Shown here: piece by piece, positions 55,201-63,588 of the stretch
Numbering within the stretch: position 1 is the first letter of the stretch
How the letters are laid out: every line of letters starts with the position of its first letter
DNA from: Flavobacterium aquiphilum
GTDB taxonomy: Bacteria > Bacteroidota > Bacteroidia > Flavobacteriales > Flavobacteriaceae
Assembly (NCBI RefSeq): GCF_027111335.1
Contig: NZ_CP114288.1
Location: 4,898,001-4,962,000, forward strand
Reading direction: 5' to 3'
Length of the DNA stretch: 64,000 bases
Made by a program: the position numbers and the translations under genes
Notes under the pieces: generated by a model
The model's database searches: none
Told to the model about the DNA's origin: nothing
The model's input: the letters and a program-made list of their open reading frames with translations, nothing else

Positions 55201-58200
55201 GTTTGTGCCGAGGCCGTAGGTGCCGATGGCGTTGGAGTTACCGTTACGCTTACCGAAGTTCTGCTGCTCTCACAGCCGTTTACCGTTTGGCTCGCATAAT
55301 ACGTCCCTGTTGCCAACGTTTCTGTTCCTGCATATAATGTACCGGCCGTTGCCGCATCGTACCATTTGATCGATGTGCCTGTGGCTAACAAGTCGCTTAC
55401 TTTTTTACCCTCAACCGAACAGAACGTTTGTGCTGAAGCAATCGGTGCCGATGGCGTTGGAGTTACCGTTACGCTTACCGAAGTTCTGGTGCTCTCACAG
55501 CCGTTTACCGTTTGGCTCGCATAATACGTCCCTGTTGCCAACGTTTCTGTTCCTGCATATAATGTACCGGCTGTTGCCGCATCGTACCATTTGATCGATG
55601 TGCCTGTGGCTAACAAGTCGCTTACTTTTTTACCCTCAACCGAACAGAACGTTTGTGCCGAAGCAGTAGGTGCCGATGGCGTTGGAGTTACCGTTACGCT
55701 TACCGAAGTTCTGCTGCTCTCACAGCCGTTTACCGTTTGGCTCGCATAATACGTCCCTGTTGCCAACGTTTCTGTTCCTGCATATAATGTACCGGCTGTT
55801 GCCGCATCGTACCATTTGATCGATGTGCCTGTGGCTAACAAGTCGCTTACTTTTTTACCCTCAACCGAACAGAACGTTTGTGCTGAAGCAATCGGTGCCG
55901 ATGGCGTTGGAGTTACCGTTACGCTTACCGAAGTTCTGCTGCTCTCACAGCCGTTTACCGTTTGGCTCGCATAATACGTCCCACTTACCAACGTTTCTGT
56001 TCCTGCATATAATGTACCGGCCGTTGCCGCATCGTACCATTTGATCGATGTGCCTGTGGCTAACAAGTCGCTTACTTTTTTACCCTCAACCGAACAGAAC
56101 GTTTGTGCCGAGGCTGTAGGTGCCGATGGCGTTGGAGTTACCGTTACGCTTACCGAAGTTCTGCTGCTCTCACAGCCGTTTACCGTTTGGCTCGCATAAT
56201 ACGTCCCAGTTGCCAACGTTTCTGTTCCTGCATATAATGTACCGGCTGTTGCCGCATCGTACCATTTGATCGATGTGCCTGTGGCTAACAAGTCGCTTAC
56301 TTTTTTACCCTCAACCGAACAGAACGTTTGTGCCGATGCTGTAGGTGCCGATGGCGTTGGAGTTACCGTTACGCTTACCGAAGTTCTGCTGCTCTCACAG
56401 CCGTTTACCGTTTGGCTCGCATAATACGTCCCACTTACCAACGTTTCTGTTCCTGCATATAATGTACCGGCTGTTGCCGCATCGTACCATTTGATCGATG
56501 TGCCTGTGGCTAACAAGTCGCTTACTTTTTTACCCTCAACCGAACAGAACGTTTGTGCCGAGGCCGTAGGTGCCGATGGCGTTGGAGTTACCGTTACGCT
56601 TACCGAAGTTCTGCTGCTCTCACAGCCGTTTACCGTTTGGCTCGCATAATACGTCCCACTTACCAACGTTTCTGTTCCTGCATATAATGTACCGGCCGTT
56701 GCCGCATCGTACCATTTGATCGATGTGCCTGTGGCTAACAAGTCGCTTACTTTTTTACCCTCAACCGAACAGAACGTTTGTGCTGAAGCAATCGGTGCCG
56801 ATGGCGTTGCCAACATTGCCGCATTACTAAACGAAGCCGAAGCAGCCGATGTACAAGTCCCATTTCCTGATGTCACCGTATAGGATGTACCAAGAGTCAT
56901 TCCACTTATCAATCCCGATGAATCGACAGTGATTCCAGCCGTAGCAGGATTAAATGTATAAGTATTCGATGCGCTGTAATTGCTAATCGTACTAGTCCCC
57001 GCCGATGAACATGTGGCCGCTGTCAAGGACAAAGTCGGAACCACCGGAATAATACATAAATTAGCAATTGTAGAAATTACGCTTCCGCAAATGAAATTAC
57101 TTTGGGTAACAACATCTCTATATTTATAACCATTCATTCCTGCTGTTGCACCGGTAATATTTAGAGTTGCTGTCGTTGTCGTAGTGTAAACACCTGTATT
57201 GGTTAAATTCGTCCAAGTAGCACCATTGTTAGTACTTACTTGCCATTGGTGTTGTGTAGTTCCTGATCCTGGAGTTGTAACTGTTGTTGTAAATGCTGCA
57301 TTCCCTCCAATGCTAGTAGATTGATCAGTTGGAGTTGAAGAATTTAATGTACTGGCAGAACCAGCATTTATGGCATTTGCATAAGTTCCCGCATAGGCTG
57401 CAGTAGTTACTTGACCATTCCCATTTACCGTTGGTGTCCCAATTCCATAAACTCCTCCATCTCCACCATCGGCTGTAGTTAAATTATAATATTCATTAGC
57501 ATCAGAACAATTATCATTATCAGAATCCAAATCGATTTGATTTGGTATTCCGTCACCATCGTTATCACAAGAATATTCTGAGCGTAGCGATATAACTTGT
57601 TTCCTGCTAACAGTACTTGTATGTGTACCGGTTATTCCAAACACAAATTGACCCGTTGTATAACTGCCAAACAATGCCTGATAAGCATAAGTTAAATCAG
57701 TTTCGACTACATTTGGAGCAGGTATCACATTAGGTCTAAAAGAATTATAACCTGACGGACCTCCAGAGATGAATCCATTATTATTAAGATTGGAACCAAC
57801 AATTAATGCTTCTGCATTTAAAGAAGATGAATATCCCCCAACATCTCCATAATTATTAGTTCCACCATTACCGTCTAAATCTGCAATCGTAATCCATAAC
57901 TTACTAATTGAAACAGGTGTTCCTGTCGGATTTCCGGCAGTAGCAGAACCAGATTGAACAATGCTGAGAGAATAGGTAACATACGGATTTTCATTTGGAA
58001 TCGCACCTGATAATTGCAAAGTTCCCAAAGGAGAAGCTGTGGTTATGTCTAACTGACCAGAAGGAACTTGTTTGTTGATTATTTTTATGACGGCATCATA
58101 ATTTACTCCTAAATAATTTATAGCATTTGTTTTTAATAAATAATCGTTGGCATTAATATTGGATGCCGTTCCCGTACCTGTTAAAAAAGTTAAACCATCG

Positions 58201-61200
58201 AGAGAAACATTTGTGGTTGATTGTGAACATTCGTCTGTATCTAAAATACCGTCATTATCGTCATCCAAATCAACTGAATCAGAAATACCATCATTGTCAT
58301 TGTCTGAAGCTGGCATTGTAATAATTATATTCTTAGTAGCTTGACATCCGTTGGTATTTGTATAAGTAATTGTTGCCGTACCAGGAGAAACCCCTGTAAC
58401 CACTCCTGTACTTGTCACTGTTGCAATTCCTATGTTATTAGAAACCCAAGGATTACTAGCCGCTGCAGTTGCACTACCCACGAAAGTAGTAGAGGCTCCT
58501 TGCGCAATTGTAATTGCTCCGGTAATGGTAGGTGATGCGTATACCGTTACGGTTTTGTTAGCCGTATTAACACAACCTCCAACAGTTACTGAATAAGTAA
58601 TTACCGATGTTCCTACTGAGACAGCAGTCACTAATCCTGTTAAGGCGTCAACTTTAGCAACAGCAGGAGTGGCACTAGACCAAGTACCCCCTGAAGTAGT
58701 ACTTGTCCAAGTTGCTGAATTTCCAATACCACATATTGGACTAGTCCCTGATATTGTTTGAGCAGTAGGACTATTCACCGTTACGGTTGCGACATTACTC
58801 GTTGTTGTACCTGAGCCATTTGAAACTAGCACACGATAGTATGTTGTTGAATTAAGAGTCGCCGTTGTGTAATTTGCTGATGTTGCGCCTGAACCACCAA
58901 CAACATTAGCATAAGTTCCTCCAAAAGATGAAGCCGACTGCCATTGGTAACTCGATGCACCCGAAACACTAACACTTAATGTAGTTGCTGAACCACTACA
59001 AATGGAAGCACTTGCAGGTTGGGTCGATATAACCGGTGGACTTGAATTTGAATAAACAGTTATTGAAATTGGATAAGTACTTGAACAGGCACCTCCTCCT
59101 ATAATTGTCAAAATCGCTGAGTAACTGCCTACAGCGGCGGCAGCGGGTACAGTTACATTAATAGGGCTCGAGGACAATGCTGCACTACTAACATCTACAA
59201 ATCCTTGGTTTTTGGCTGCTATCGAGAAAGCGATGCTATAATTTGTTGGTGAATTTACCGGAGAAGTATAAGCAAATGCCGCTGTTGTTACACTTTGCAA
59301 AACAGGAACATTGGTACTTGTTAAAGTAATCCCAGGAGAAGGTAATTGAGTATCAAAATTAATTGCTACAGTAGATGTTATCGAACAGCTTGTGTTCAAT
59401 ATTTTATATGCTTTTACATATACATTTGTCAAATTAGCAGTCAACGCATTTGTAGACAAAGTTATTGAACTTCCTGTACCTACTGCAGAAGGCCCAACAC
59501 TAGTCCCCGCTCCATTAACCAATTCATAAATCACACCCGATTCAGATGAATCTAAGGTAATAGATCCAGCCGATCCATAACAATAATTTTTACTACCGCC
59601 TAAATAATTTTGGAGAGTTGGACTTTTACATTGCACTACTTTTGAAGTTGATGCATTACCTTCACAAAGTCCAGACGTAGTTGCTGTCACATATACAGTA
59701 GCGTTAAGATATAAATCATTAACAGAAATACCACTAATAGTCCAGGTATTTGAAGCGCTCACTGTTGTAAAATAAGAACTTAAATATCCATCGATATAAA
59801 GTTGAACAAAATCTCCATTTGTACCCGTTCCTGAAATAGAAGTGTCCCCTTCGGTTATGGATGTAGAAATCACCACTGCATTGGTTGTCTGATTTCCAAT
59901 GGTAGTCGTGGCTGAGTTGGAGGTAACACCCCCATTTAAAGTAATTTTGGCATATATTTGATTTCCTGAAACCAGGCTCAATCCAGAGACAGTCCAACTA
60001 CCATTTGACGAAATAGATACCGGCGAACCAACAGCCACATCGGGAGTTCCAATTTTATACAACTGGATTGTACCAGATGTTGTGGCAACACTTCCCGAAA
60101 CCGTAGTCACAGAACCACAATAAGTCCCAGAAATAGTAGGAATTGGCGCAGCAATAACAGTAATTGAACTACTTGCTGTTTTTGTACACTTTCCCGTTTC
60201 AGTTGCAATTACATAAACAGACTGACCCGCAGTAACTACTTTGGAAGTAAATGTCCAAGCTCCACCTGCACTTGCGGTAACTGTTCCACTAGAAACACCA
60301 GCAATAAACAATTCCAAAGAAGCAGAGTTACCTGAAGTTCCTGATATTGAAGTTGTACCTGCAAAAATTGTACCTGTAATTACAGGAGTAGTTGCGGCAC
60401 CCGAACATCCTGTTCCATTGTCATAATCGACTTTTGTACCTTCACATCCGCCCACGACTTGTGAAAATTGATAATAACCAGTAGGCATATTAGCTGCTCC
60501 ACTACTACAATTTGAAAAACTTCCATTTGGTTTATAAGACCAAGATGTTCCCGATATCTGAAGAACACTAGTTGTAACTGCTGTTGAAAGAATTAAGATT
60601 CCATCTTTATAAACATTTAATGTGGCTCCAGAAGTTAAACCACCACCACAAACTCCCTTCGAATTACCAGAAACGCCTGTTAATGCTGTTGTGTTACAAG
60701 AAGCACCAACTGTTTTCGAGCTGCAATTATCAATAGATTCTCCTTTTCCACTTGCCTTTGCGGTTGCTCTTATAATTTGTCCAGCTGCCAATGTCACCGC
60801 TGGAGATAAGGCGGCTACATTAATTGTCCAGTTAATTCCCGATGTAGTAGTGGTTCCACTTCCTAAAAAAGTAGTTCCGTCACTTGCATAAACAGAAACG
60901 TTTATAAGTGTACCCGAAGCTTCATTTGAAGTCCCACTAATTGCTGTCGAAGATGCAGTATATGACCCCGTAATAGTTGGACAAGTCGTACGATCCAGAC
61001 ATACCTGCCCAGGAGGACATGGTGTATAATTATCAATAATAGTACCTAAACAATTTTCAAGAGAACCGCAAGAGGAGTCCACACCCGCAATATCCGAAGC
61101 TGAAGCAGGACTACACACAGTCGATTTTTGGGCTCCCATATTGTCAACCATAGCCATTCGGACAGCTGTAGAAGAATTGATTGTAACAGGATTTGTTGGG

Positions 61201-61892
61201 CGACTTGCAAACGTAGTAGTCAAATCGTCCATATTTACAAAAAAATCATAAAAATAATCCGGATCGCCACAACTCGTTGTCAATGCAACTGATTTTTGAT
61301 AATTCCTATTTGTAACAGTATCTGGATAAGATATTACAGGAGTACAATTACTATTGTTAACGTCGTAAACAAAAACTCCAAAATTAGTAGCTAAAACAAT
61401 TTCAATTTCAAATCCAGGATTGGAACTCGAATATTGAGGATCGGCATTAGGGCCTGTAGAGCCAAACTTACCATCTGTATCGATAAGAATACTATAACTT
61501 TTAGAATTTGGCGATGATTTCCCCATTCGCATTCTGAATAGCCAATTCTTAGTTGCAGAGTCATAGTACGATTGAACAGGATCCTCATCTCCTTGATCTA
61601 CAAAATCCGTAAAACTACAACTCGGCCCGGCGCTAAGATCACTATTAGGCTCTACCATAGGAAAAACTAATGACGAATAAGGAATCTCACTTTGCACTTG
61701 ATCGTCGGTAGTAAAACCAGCTGTTGTCGCAGATACATAGCCATCTCCATTAGGATCCAAAACAGTCTTACCGTTTCCTATGGCAGGCTGAAAAATCACA
61801 CCAGGAGTCTGTCCTATTACCTTAGTAAAAGACAGAACTAAGAATAGCGTAATTAAAGCGATATTTTTTGTCGTTATAAACTTAGTATTCAT
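48085..61892 (-). CDS. Giant T9SS-secreted repeat adhesin, SprB-like; broken by five frameshifts as given
   Basis: One ancestral gene spans this interval. From the N-terminus: signal peptide (about 1-28, ending KVIGQ), an N-terminal adhesin region with a CSFTDFVDQGDEDPVQSYYD motif, many Ig-like segments, Ca-binding DxDxDG runs (NDNDGISDSVDLDDDNDG and DNDGDGIPNQIDLDSDND), 23 Ig-like domains of 75 residues, Calx-beta domains, a DUF11-like domain (VKKANFNDENGDGYAQAGE) and a T9SS type B C-terminal domain (IQIFNRWGVLVFER, LPAGTYFYILKY). Insertions of +2, +1, +1, +2 and +2 bases near 55120, 53860, 53186, 53080 and 52283 break the frame. Without the eight extra bases the length is exactly 4,600 codons. 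It is probably a mobile or static surface adhesin. Confidence 0.85.
50054..51349 (-). repeat. 324-bp tandem repeats encoding Calx-beta domains
   Basis: Units of exactly 324 bp begin at 50054, 50378, 50702 and 51026. The first three are almost identical in DNA; the fourth is alike only over its left part. Each encodes a 108-residue Calx-beta domain with the DExSENF calcium-binding motif. A fifth, older and diverged domain lies at about 49720-50053. Confidence 0.9.
52239..53111 (-). pseudogene. Adhesin repeat-array fragment (290 codons)
   Basis: An open stretch between two frameshifts (+2 near 53080, +2 near 52283). It contains only 75-residue Ig-like repeats and starts with out-of-frame residues (MVRCGNSRYIIYAG), a typical result of a shift. 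It is part of the giant adhesin, not a separate gene. Confidence 0.7.
53157..53813 (-). pseudogene. Adhesin repeat-array fragment (218 codons)
   Basis: Three Ig-like repeats in one frame between the +1 insertions near 53860 and 53186, ending in out-of-frame residues ASLGTNVLFG. It has no start signal of its own. Confidence 0.7.
53833..55140 (-). pseudogene. Adhesin repeat-array fragment (435 codons)
   Basis: Five complete Ig-like repeats in one frame between the +2 insertion near 55120 and the +1 insertion at 53860. The first residues (MVRCGNMYG) and last residues (TALGTNVLFG) are out-of-frame reading. Confidence 0.7.
55053..61892 (-). CDS. Adhesin N-terminal open segment with signal peptide
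   Basis: This 2,279-codon frame has the only true start of the adhesin: ATG at 61892 followed by a signal peptide (IALITLFLVLSFTKVIGQ). It includes the N-terminal region, some ten Ig/Big-like segments (TISGTSPICGIGNSATWTS, GTATITYTNTNGCQATKNI), two Ca-binding aspartate-rich runs and the first eight 75-residue repeats, then loses frame at 55118-55122 and ends after about 20 foreign residues (TCTVHYMQEQKRWQQG). If the frameshift is real, this product would lack the T9SS CTD and could not be secreted or anchored normally. Confidence 0.75.
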   Translation of the reverse strand: MNTKFITTKNIALITLFLVLSFTKVIGQTPGVIFQPAIGNGKTVLDPNGDGYVSATTAGFTTDDQVQSEIPYSSLVFPMVEPNSDLSAGPSCSFTDFVDQGDEDPVQSYYDSATKNWLFRMRMGKSSPNSKSYSILIDTDGKFGSTGPNADPQYSSSNPGFEIEIVLATNFGVFVYDVNNSNCTPVISYPDTVTNRNYQKSVALTTSCGDPDYFYDFFVNMDDLTTTFASRPTNPVTINSSTAVRMAMVDNMGAQKSTVCSPASASDIAGVDSSCGSLENCLGTIIDNYTPCPPGQVCLDRTTCPTITGSYTASSTAISGTSNEASGTLINVSVYASDGTTFLGSGTTTTSGINWTINVAALSPAVTLAAGQIIRATAKASGKGESIDNCSSKTVGASCNTTALTGVSGNSKGVCGGGLTSGATLNVYKDGILILSTAVTTSVLQISGTSWSYKPNGSFSNCSSGAANMPTGYYQFSQVVGGCEGTKVDYDNGTGCSGAATTPVITGTIFAGTTSISGTSGNSASLELFIAGVSSGTVTASAGGAWTFTSKVVTAGQSVYVIATETGKCTKTASSSITVIAAPIPTISGTYCGSVTTVSGSVATTSGTIQLYKIGTPDVAVGSPVSISSNGSWTVSGLSLVSGNQIYAKITLNGGVTSNSATTTIGNQTTNAVVISTSITEGDTSISGTGTNGDFVQLYIDGYLSSYFTTVSASNTWTISGISVNDLYLNATVYVTATTSGLCEGNASTSKVVQCKSPTLQNYLGGSKNYCYGSAGSITLDSSESGVIYELVNGAGTSVGPSAVGTGSSITLSTNALTANLTNVYVKAYKILNTSCSITSTVAINFDTQLPSPGITLTSTNVPVLQSVTTAAFAYTSPVNSPTNYSIAFSIAAKNQGFVDVSSAALSSSPINVTVPAAAAVGSYSAILTIIGGGACSSTYPISITVYSNSSPPVISTQPASASICSGSATTLSVSVSGASSYQWQSASSFGGTYANVVGGSGATSANYTTATLNSTTYYRVLVSNGSGTTTSNVATVTVNSPTAQTISGTSPICGIGNSATWTSTTSGGTWSSATPAVAKVDALTGLVTAVSVGTSVITYSVTVGGCVNTANKTVTVYASPTITGAITIAQGASTTFVGSATAAASNPWVSNNIGIATVTSTGVVTGVSPGTATITYTNTNGCQATKNIIITMPASDNDNDGISDSVDLDDDNDGILDTDECSQSTTNVSLDGLTFLTGTGTASNINANDYLLKTNAINYLGVNYDAVIKIINKQVPSGQLDITTASPLGTLQLSGAIPNENPYVTYSLSIVQSGSATAGNPTGTPVSISKLWITIADLDGNGGTNNYGDVGGYSSSLNAEALIVGSNLNNNGFISGGPSGYNSFRPNVIPAPNVVETDLTYAYQALFGSYTTGQFVFGITGTHTSTVSRKQVISLRSEYSCDNDGDGIPNQIDLDSDNDNCSDANEYYNLTTADGGDGGVYGIGTPTVNGNGQVTTAAYAGTYANAINAGSASTLNSSTPTDQSTSIGGNAAFTTTVTTPGSGTTQHQWQVSTNNGATWTNLTNTGVYTTTTTATLNITGATAGMNGYKYRDVVTQSNFICGSVISTIANLCIIPVVPTLSLTAATCSSAGTSTISNYSASNTYTFNPATAGITVDSSGLISGMTLGTSYTVTSGNGTCTSAASASFSNAAMLATPSAPIASAQTFCSVEGKKVSDLLATGTSIKWYDAATAGTLYAGTETLVSGTYYASQTVNGCESSRTSVSVTVTPTPSAPTASAQTFCSVEGKKVSDLLATGTSIKWYDAATAGTLYAGTETLVSGTYYASQTVNGCESSRTSVSVTVTPTPSAPTASAQTFCSVEGKKVSDLLATGTSIKWYDAATAGTLYAGTETLATGTYYASQTVNGCESSRTSVSVTVTPTPSAPTASAQTFCSVEGKKVSDLLATGTSIKWYDAATAGTLYAGTETLVSGTYYASQTVNGCESSRTSVSVTVTPTPSAPIASAQTFCSVEGKKVSDLLATGTSIKWYDAATAGTLYAGTETLATGTYYASQTVNGCESSRTSVSVTVTPTPSAPTASAQTFCSVEGKKVSDLLATGTSIKWYDAATAGTLYAGTETLATGTYYASQTVNGCESTRTSVSVTVTPTPSAPIASAQTFCSVEGKKVSDLLATGTSIKWYDAATAGTLYAGTETLATGTYYASQTVNGCESSRTSVSVTVTPTPSAPTASAQTFCSVEGKKVSDLLATGTSIKWYDAATCTVHYMQEQKRWQQGCIMRAKR

Positions 61893-62533
61893 AAAGAATC
61901 GTTTTAGGGCTTAAATAAATGATACGAAGGTTTTGTCAATACCAAAAACCTGACTATTTTGAAAATAAAGTACTTTTTTTATATTTTTAATTCCATCCAA
62001 TAAACTAGAAGCAATAGTTTTTGCTTTCAAAATCAAAAAAGGATTTTGAACAGAAGTCTGTAAATTTTCCTGAAAAAAAAGATTTTCGTTTAAACAATAA
62101 CGAAATATAACTCTATTACAAAGTGGAGTTTTTGACAATAAAATTCCAGTTGTGCGTTTAAAAAAGAAAGCACAATTATCAACCACAAAAAAGAAATTTG
62201 TAGTAAGTAAGAAAAATAAAAAAGATTTTGGAAATAATTCTATGTAAATCCTGAAAGTAATTTTGTTCAATATAATCCGTTTAGTAGTGTTAATGATGTA
62301 GATAAGGTTGAGGCGAAAATATAAAAATCCTACACATCATGTTAACAACAATCGACAAAAAACAATATTAGACGACAAAGTGCATTTTCAGTTAATTAAG
62401 TAAGTAAAATGCTGATAAATAGACGTATGATTAGCCCTGAAAGAGATTTACAAAAACTAAAAAAAGCCCCAATAAAAGGACAAAAAAATCCTAAAACGAT
62501 CATTTGGAAGACTATTCTAGTTAAAAAATGTTC
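61893..62533. other. Intergenic region of 641 bp upstream of the adhesin
   Basis: No convincing gene. A minus-strand frame at 61911-62270 looks random. A near-consensus -7 box (minus-strand TATATTTT, about 62316-62323) lies with a TTG 22 bp upstream, which would give the adhesin an untranslated leader of about 415 nt. An imperfect inverted repeat flanks this box (62289-62301 and 62330-62346). Confidence 0.45.
62289..62346. promoter_or_regulatory. Imperfect inverted repeat around the adhesin's likely -7 box
   Basis: GTTAATGATGTAG (62289-62301) is the near-complement of CTACACATCATGTTAAC (62330-62346); the right arm has two extra dinucleotides. The putative -7 box lies between the arms, so the site could be an operator. 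Confidence 0.3.
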
Positions 62534-63463
62534 TTAAAACCAATCTTTCAGAAAGTCAATATTCCTTTGGAAGCCTTGAAATTTTGTTCGTTTAAGTGGA
62601 GAATTCTTAAATACTTTTTTAAAAACTTCCTCAGTAATTTCATCCCAATCTTTTTTGGACATCGAAAGTAATTCCGGATTGGGATTGAACAAAGGTTCGC
62701 TGTGTGGTTTTGAAAAACGATTCCAAGGACAGACATCCTGACAAGTATCACAGCCAAAAGCCCACTCATCGAATTTACCTTTCATCTCGGACGGAATATT
62801 CTCTTTGAGTTCGATTGTGAAATACGAAATACATTTGCTACCATCCACAACATACGGAGACACAATTGCCGCAGTAGGACAAGCGTCGATACAAGCTGTA
62901 CAAGTTCCACAATGATCAGTTGTTGCCTGATCATATTCTAAATCCAAATCGATGATAAGTTCAGCAATAAAATAAAAAGAACCTACTTTTTGGGTCAATA
63001 GATTACTGTTTTTGCCAATCCACCCTAAACCGCTTTTAGCAGCCCAAGCTTTGTCCAAAACAGGAGCCGAATCCACAAAAGCTCTTCCTGAAACTGCTCC
63101 AATTGTTGACTCAATTGAAAAAAGCAACTCCTTAAGTTTATCTTTTATAACAAAATGATAATCTTGCCCATAAGCATATTTGGATATTTTATAGGAATCT
63201 GGATTTTGGAATTCCGAAGGATAATAATTCAACAATAGAGAAACTACACTTTTGGCGTCATCAACCAATAAAGTTGGATCCAGCCGTTTATCAAAATGAT
63301 TCTCCATATAGGACATTTGTCCGTTGTAATTTTGATTTAGCCAATTTTCCAAACGAGGTGCTTCTTGCTCTAAAAAACCAGCTTTAGATATACCACAAGA
63401 TAAAAAACCGAGACGCTTGGCCTCGGATTTTATAAATTGCGTGTATTTTGATTTATTATTTAT
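62534..63463 (-). CDS. queG: Epoxyqueuosine reductase, with no canonical start codon
   Basis: QueG reduces epoxyqueuosine to queuosine in tRNA using cobalamin and two [4Fe-4S] clusters. The ferredoxin motifs are [14 protein letters not shown] and [13 protein letters not shown], with the cobalamin-side [13 protein letters not shown]. The first canonical start in frame is TTG at 63352, but the frame runs on upstream to a stop near 63470, and that extension ([20 protein letters not shown]) looks like the normal QueG N-terminus. I therefore extend to the ATA at 63461-63463, giving 309 residues, the usual family length. Either ATA serves as start, or an ATG was lost by mutation or sequencing error. 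Confidence 0.85.
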   Translation of the reverse strand: MNNKSKYTQFIKSEAKRLGFLSCGISKAGFLEQEAPRLENWLNQNYNGQMSYMENHFDKRLDPTLLVDDAKSVVSLLLNYYPSEFQNPDSYKISKYAYGQDYHFVIKDKLKELLFSIESTIGAVSGRAFVDSAPVLDKAWAAKSGLGWIGKNSNLLTQKVGSFYFIAELIIDLDLEYDQATTDHCGTCTACIDACPTAAIVSPYVVDGSKCISYFTIELKENIPSEMKGKFDEWAFGCDTCQDVCPWNRFSKPHSEPLFNPNPELLSMSKKDWDEITEEVFKKVFKNSPLKRTKFQGFQRNIDFLKDWF

Positions 63464-63505
63464 GACTTTTTATTTTAAAGAAAAAACTAGATTAACACAA
63501 ATCCC

Positions 63506-63580
63506 TAGCCCTGATAGTAACGGCATCCTTTTCCTGCTTCCTTTAAGCAGGAAAAGATATAGTGGATAGCAGGAATAGCT
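63506..63580. repeat. REP-like intergenic element
   Basis: The head TAGCCCTGATAGTAACGGCA and tail ATAGTGGATAGCAGGAATAG flank a perfect 12-bp hairpin (CTTTTCCTGCTT at 63528-63539 with AAGCAGGAAAAG at 63545-63556). It lies between ruvB and queG. A diverged relative is at 30256-30353. The hairpin could also act as a weak transcription stop after ruvB. Confidence 0.55.
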
Positions 63581-63588
63581 ACTTAAAA

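Larger units (their letters stand above)
51631..56814 (-). repeat. 225-bp tandem repeats, 23 copies, encoding Ig-like domains
   Basis: The marker ATGTGCCTGTGGCTAAC recurs at 51765, 51990, 52215, 52442, 52667, 52892, 53119, 53345, 53570, 53795, 54021, 54246, 54471, 54696, 54921, 55148, 55373, 55598, 55823, 56048, 56273, 56498 and 56723. Spacing is 225 bp except where +2, +2, +1, +1 and +2 bases are inserted. Each unit encodes a 75-residue domain of the CHU_C-associated Ig-like type, with two cysteines (TFCSVEG and VNGCESS). Copies vary at only a few sites: I or T before ASAQ, LATG or LVSG, SSR or STR. The array is visibly richer in G+C than its surroundings. Confidence 0.95.

Noticed and set aside
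51765..56044. Many plus-strand frames of about 73 codons beginning MCLWLTSRLLF
   Set aside because: They are antisense readings of the 225-bp repeats, repeated because the DNA is repeated; they are not a gene family.
51631..56814. CRISPR array
   Set aside because: The 225-bp units are contiguous, coding and lack unique spacers; no cas genes are present.
61911..62270. Minus-strand frame of 119 codons upstream of the adhesin
   Set aside because: It is rich in Phe, Leu and Lys runs expected from AT-rich DNA, shows no domain, signal peptide or repeat pattern, and occupies the adhesin leader.
62415..62500. A third REP-like element (starts AGCCCTGAAAG)
   Set aside because: Only the first nine or so bases resemble the head of the element and no matching tail follows.
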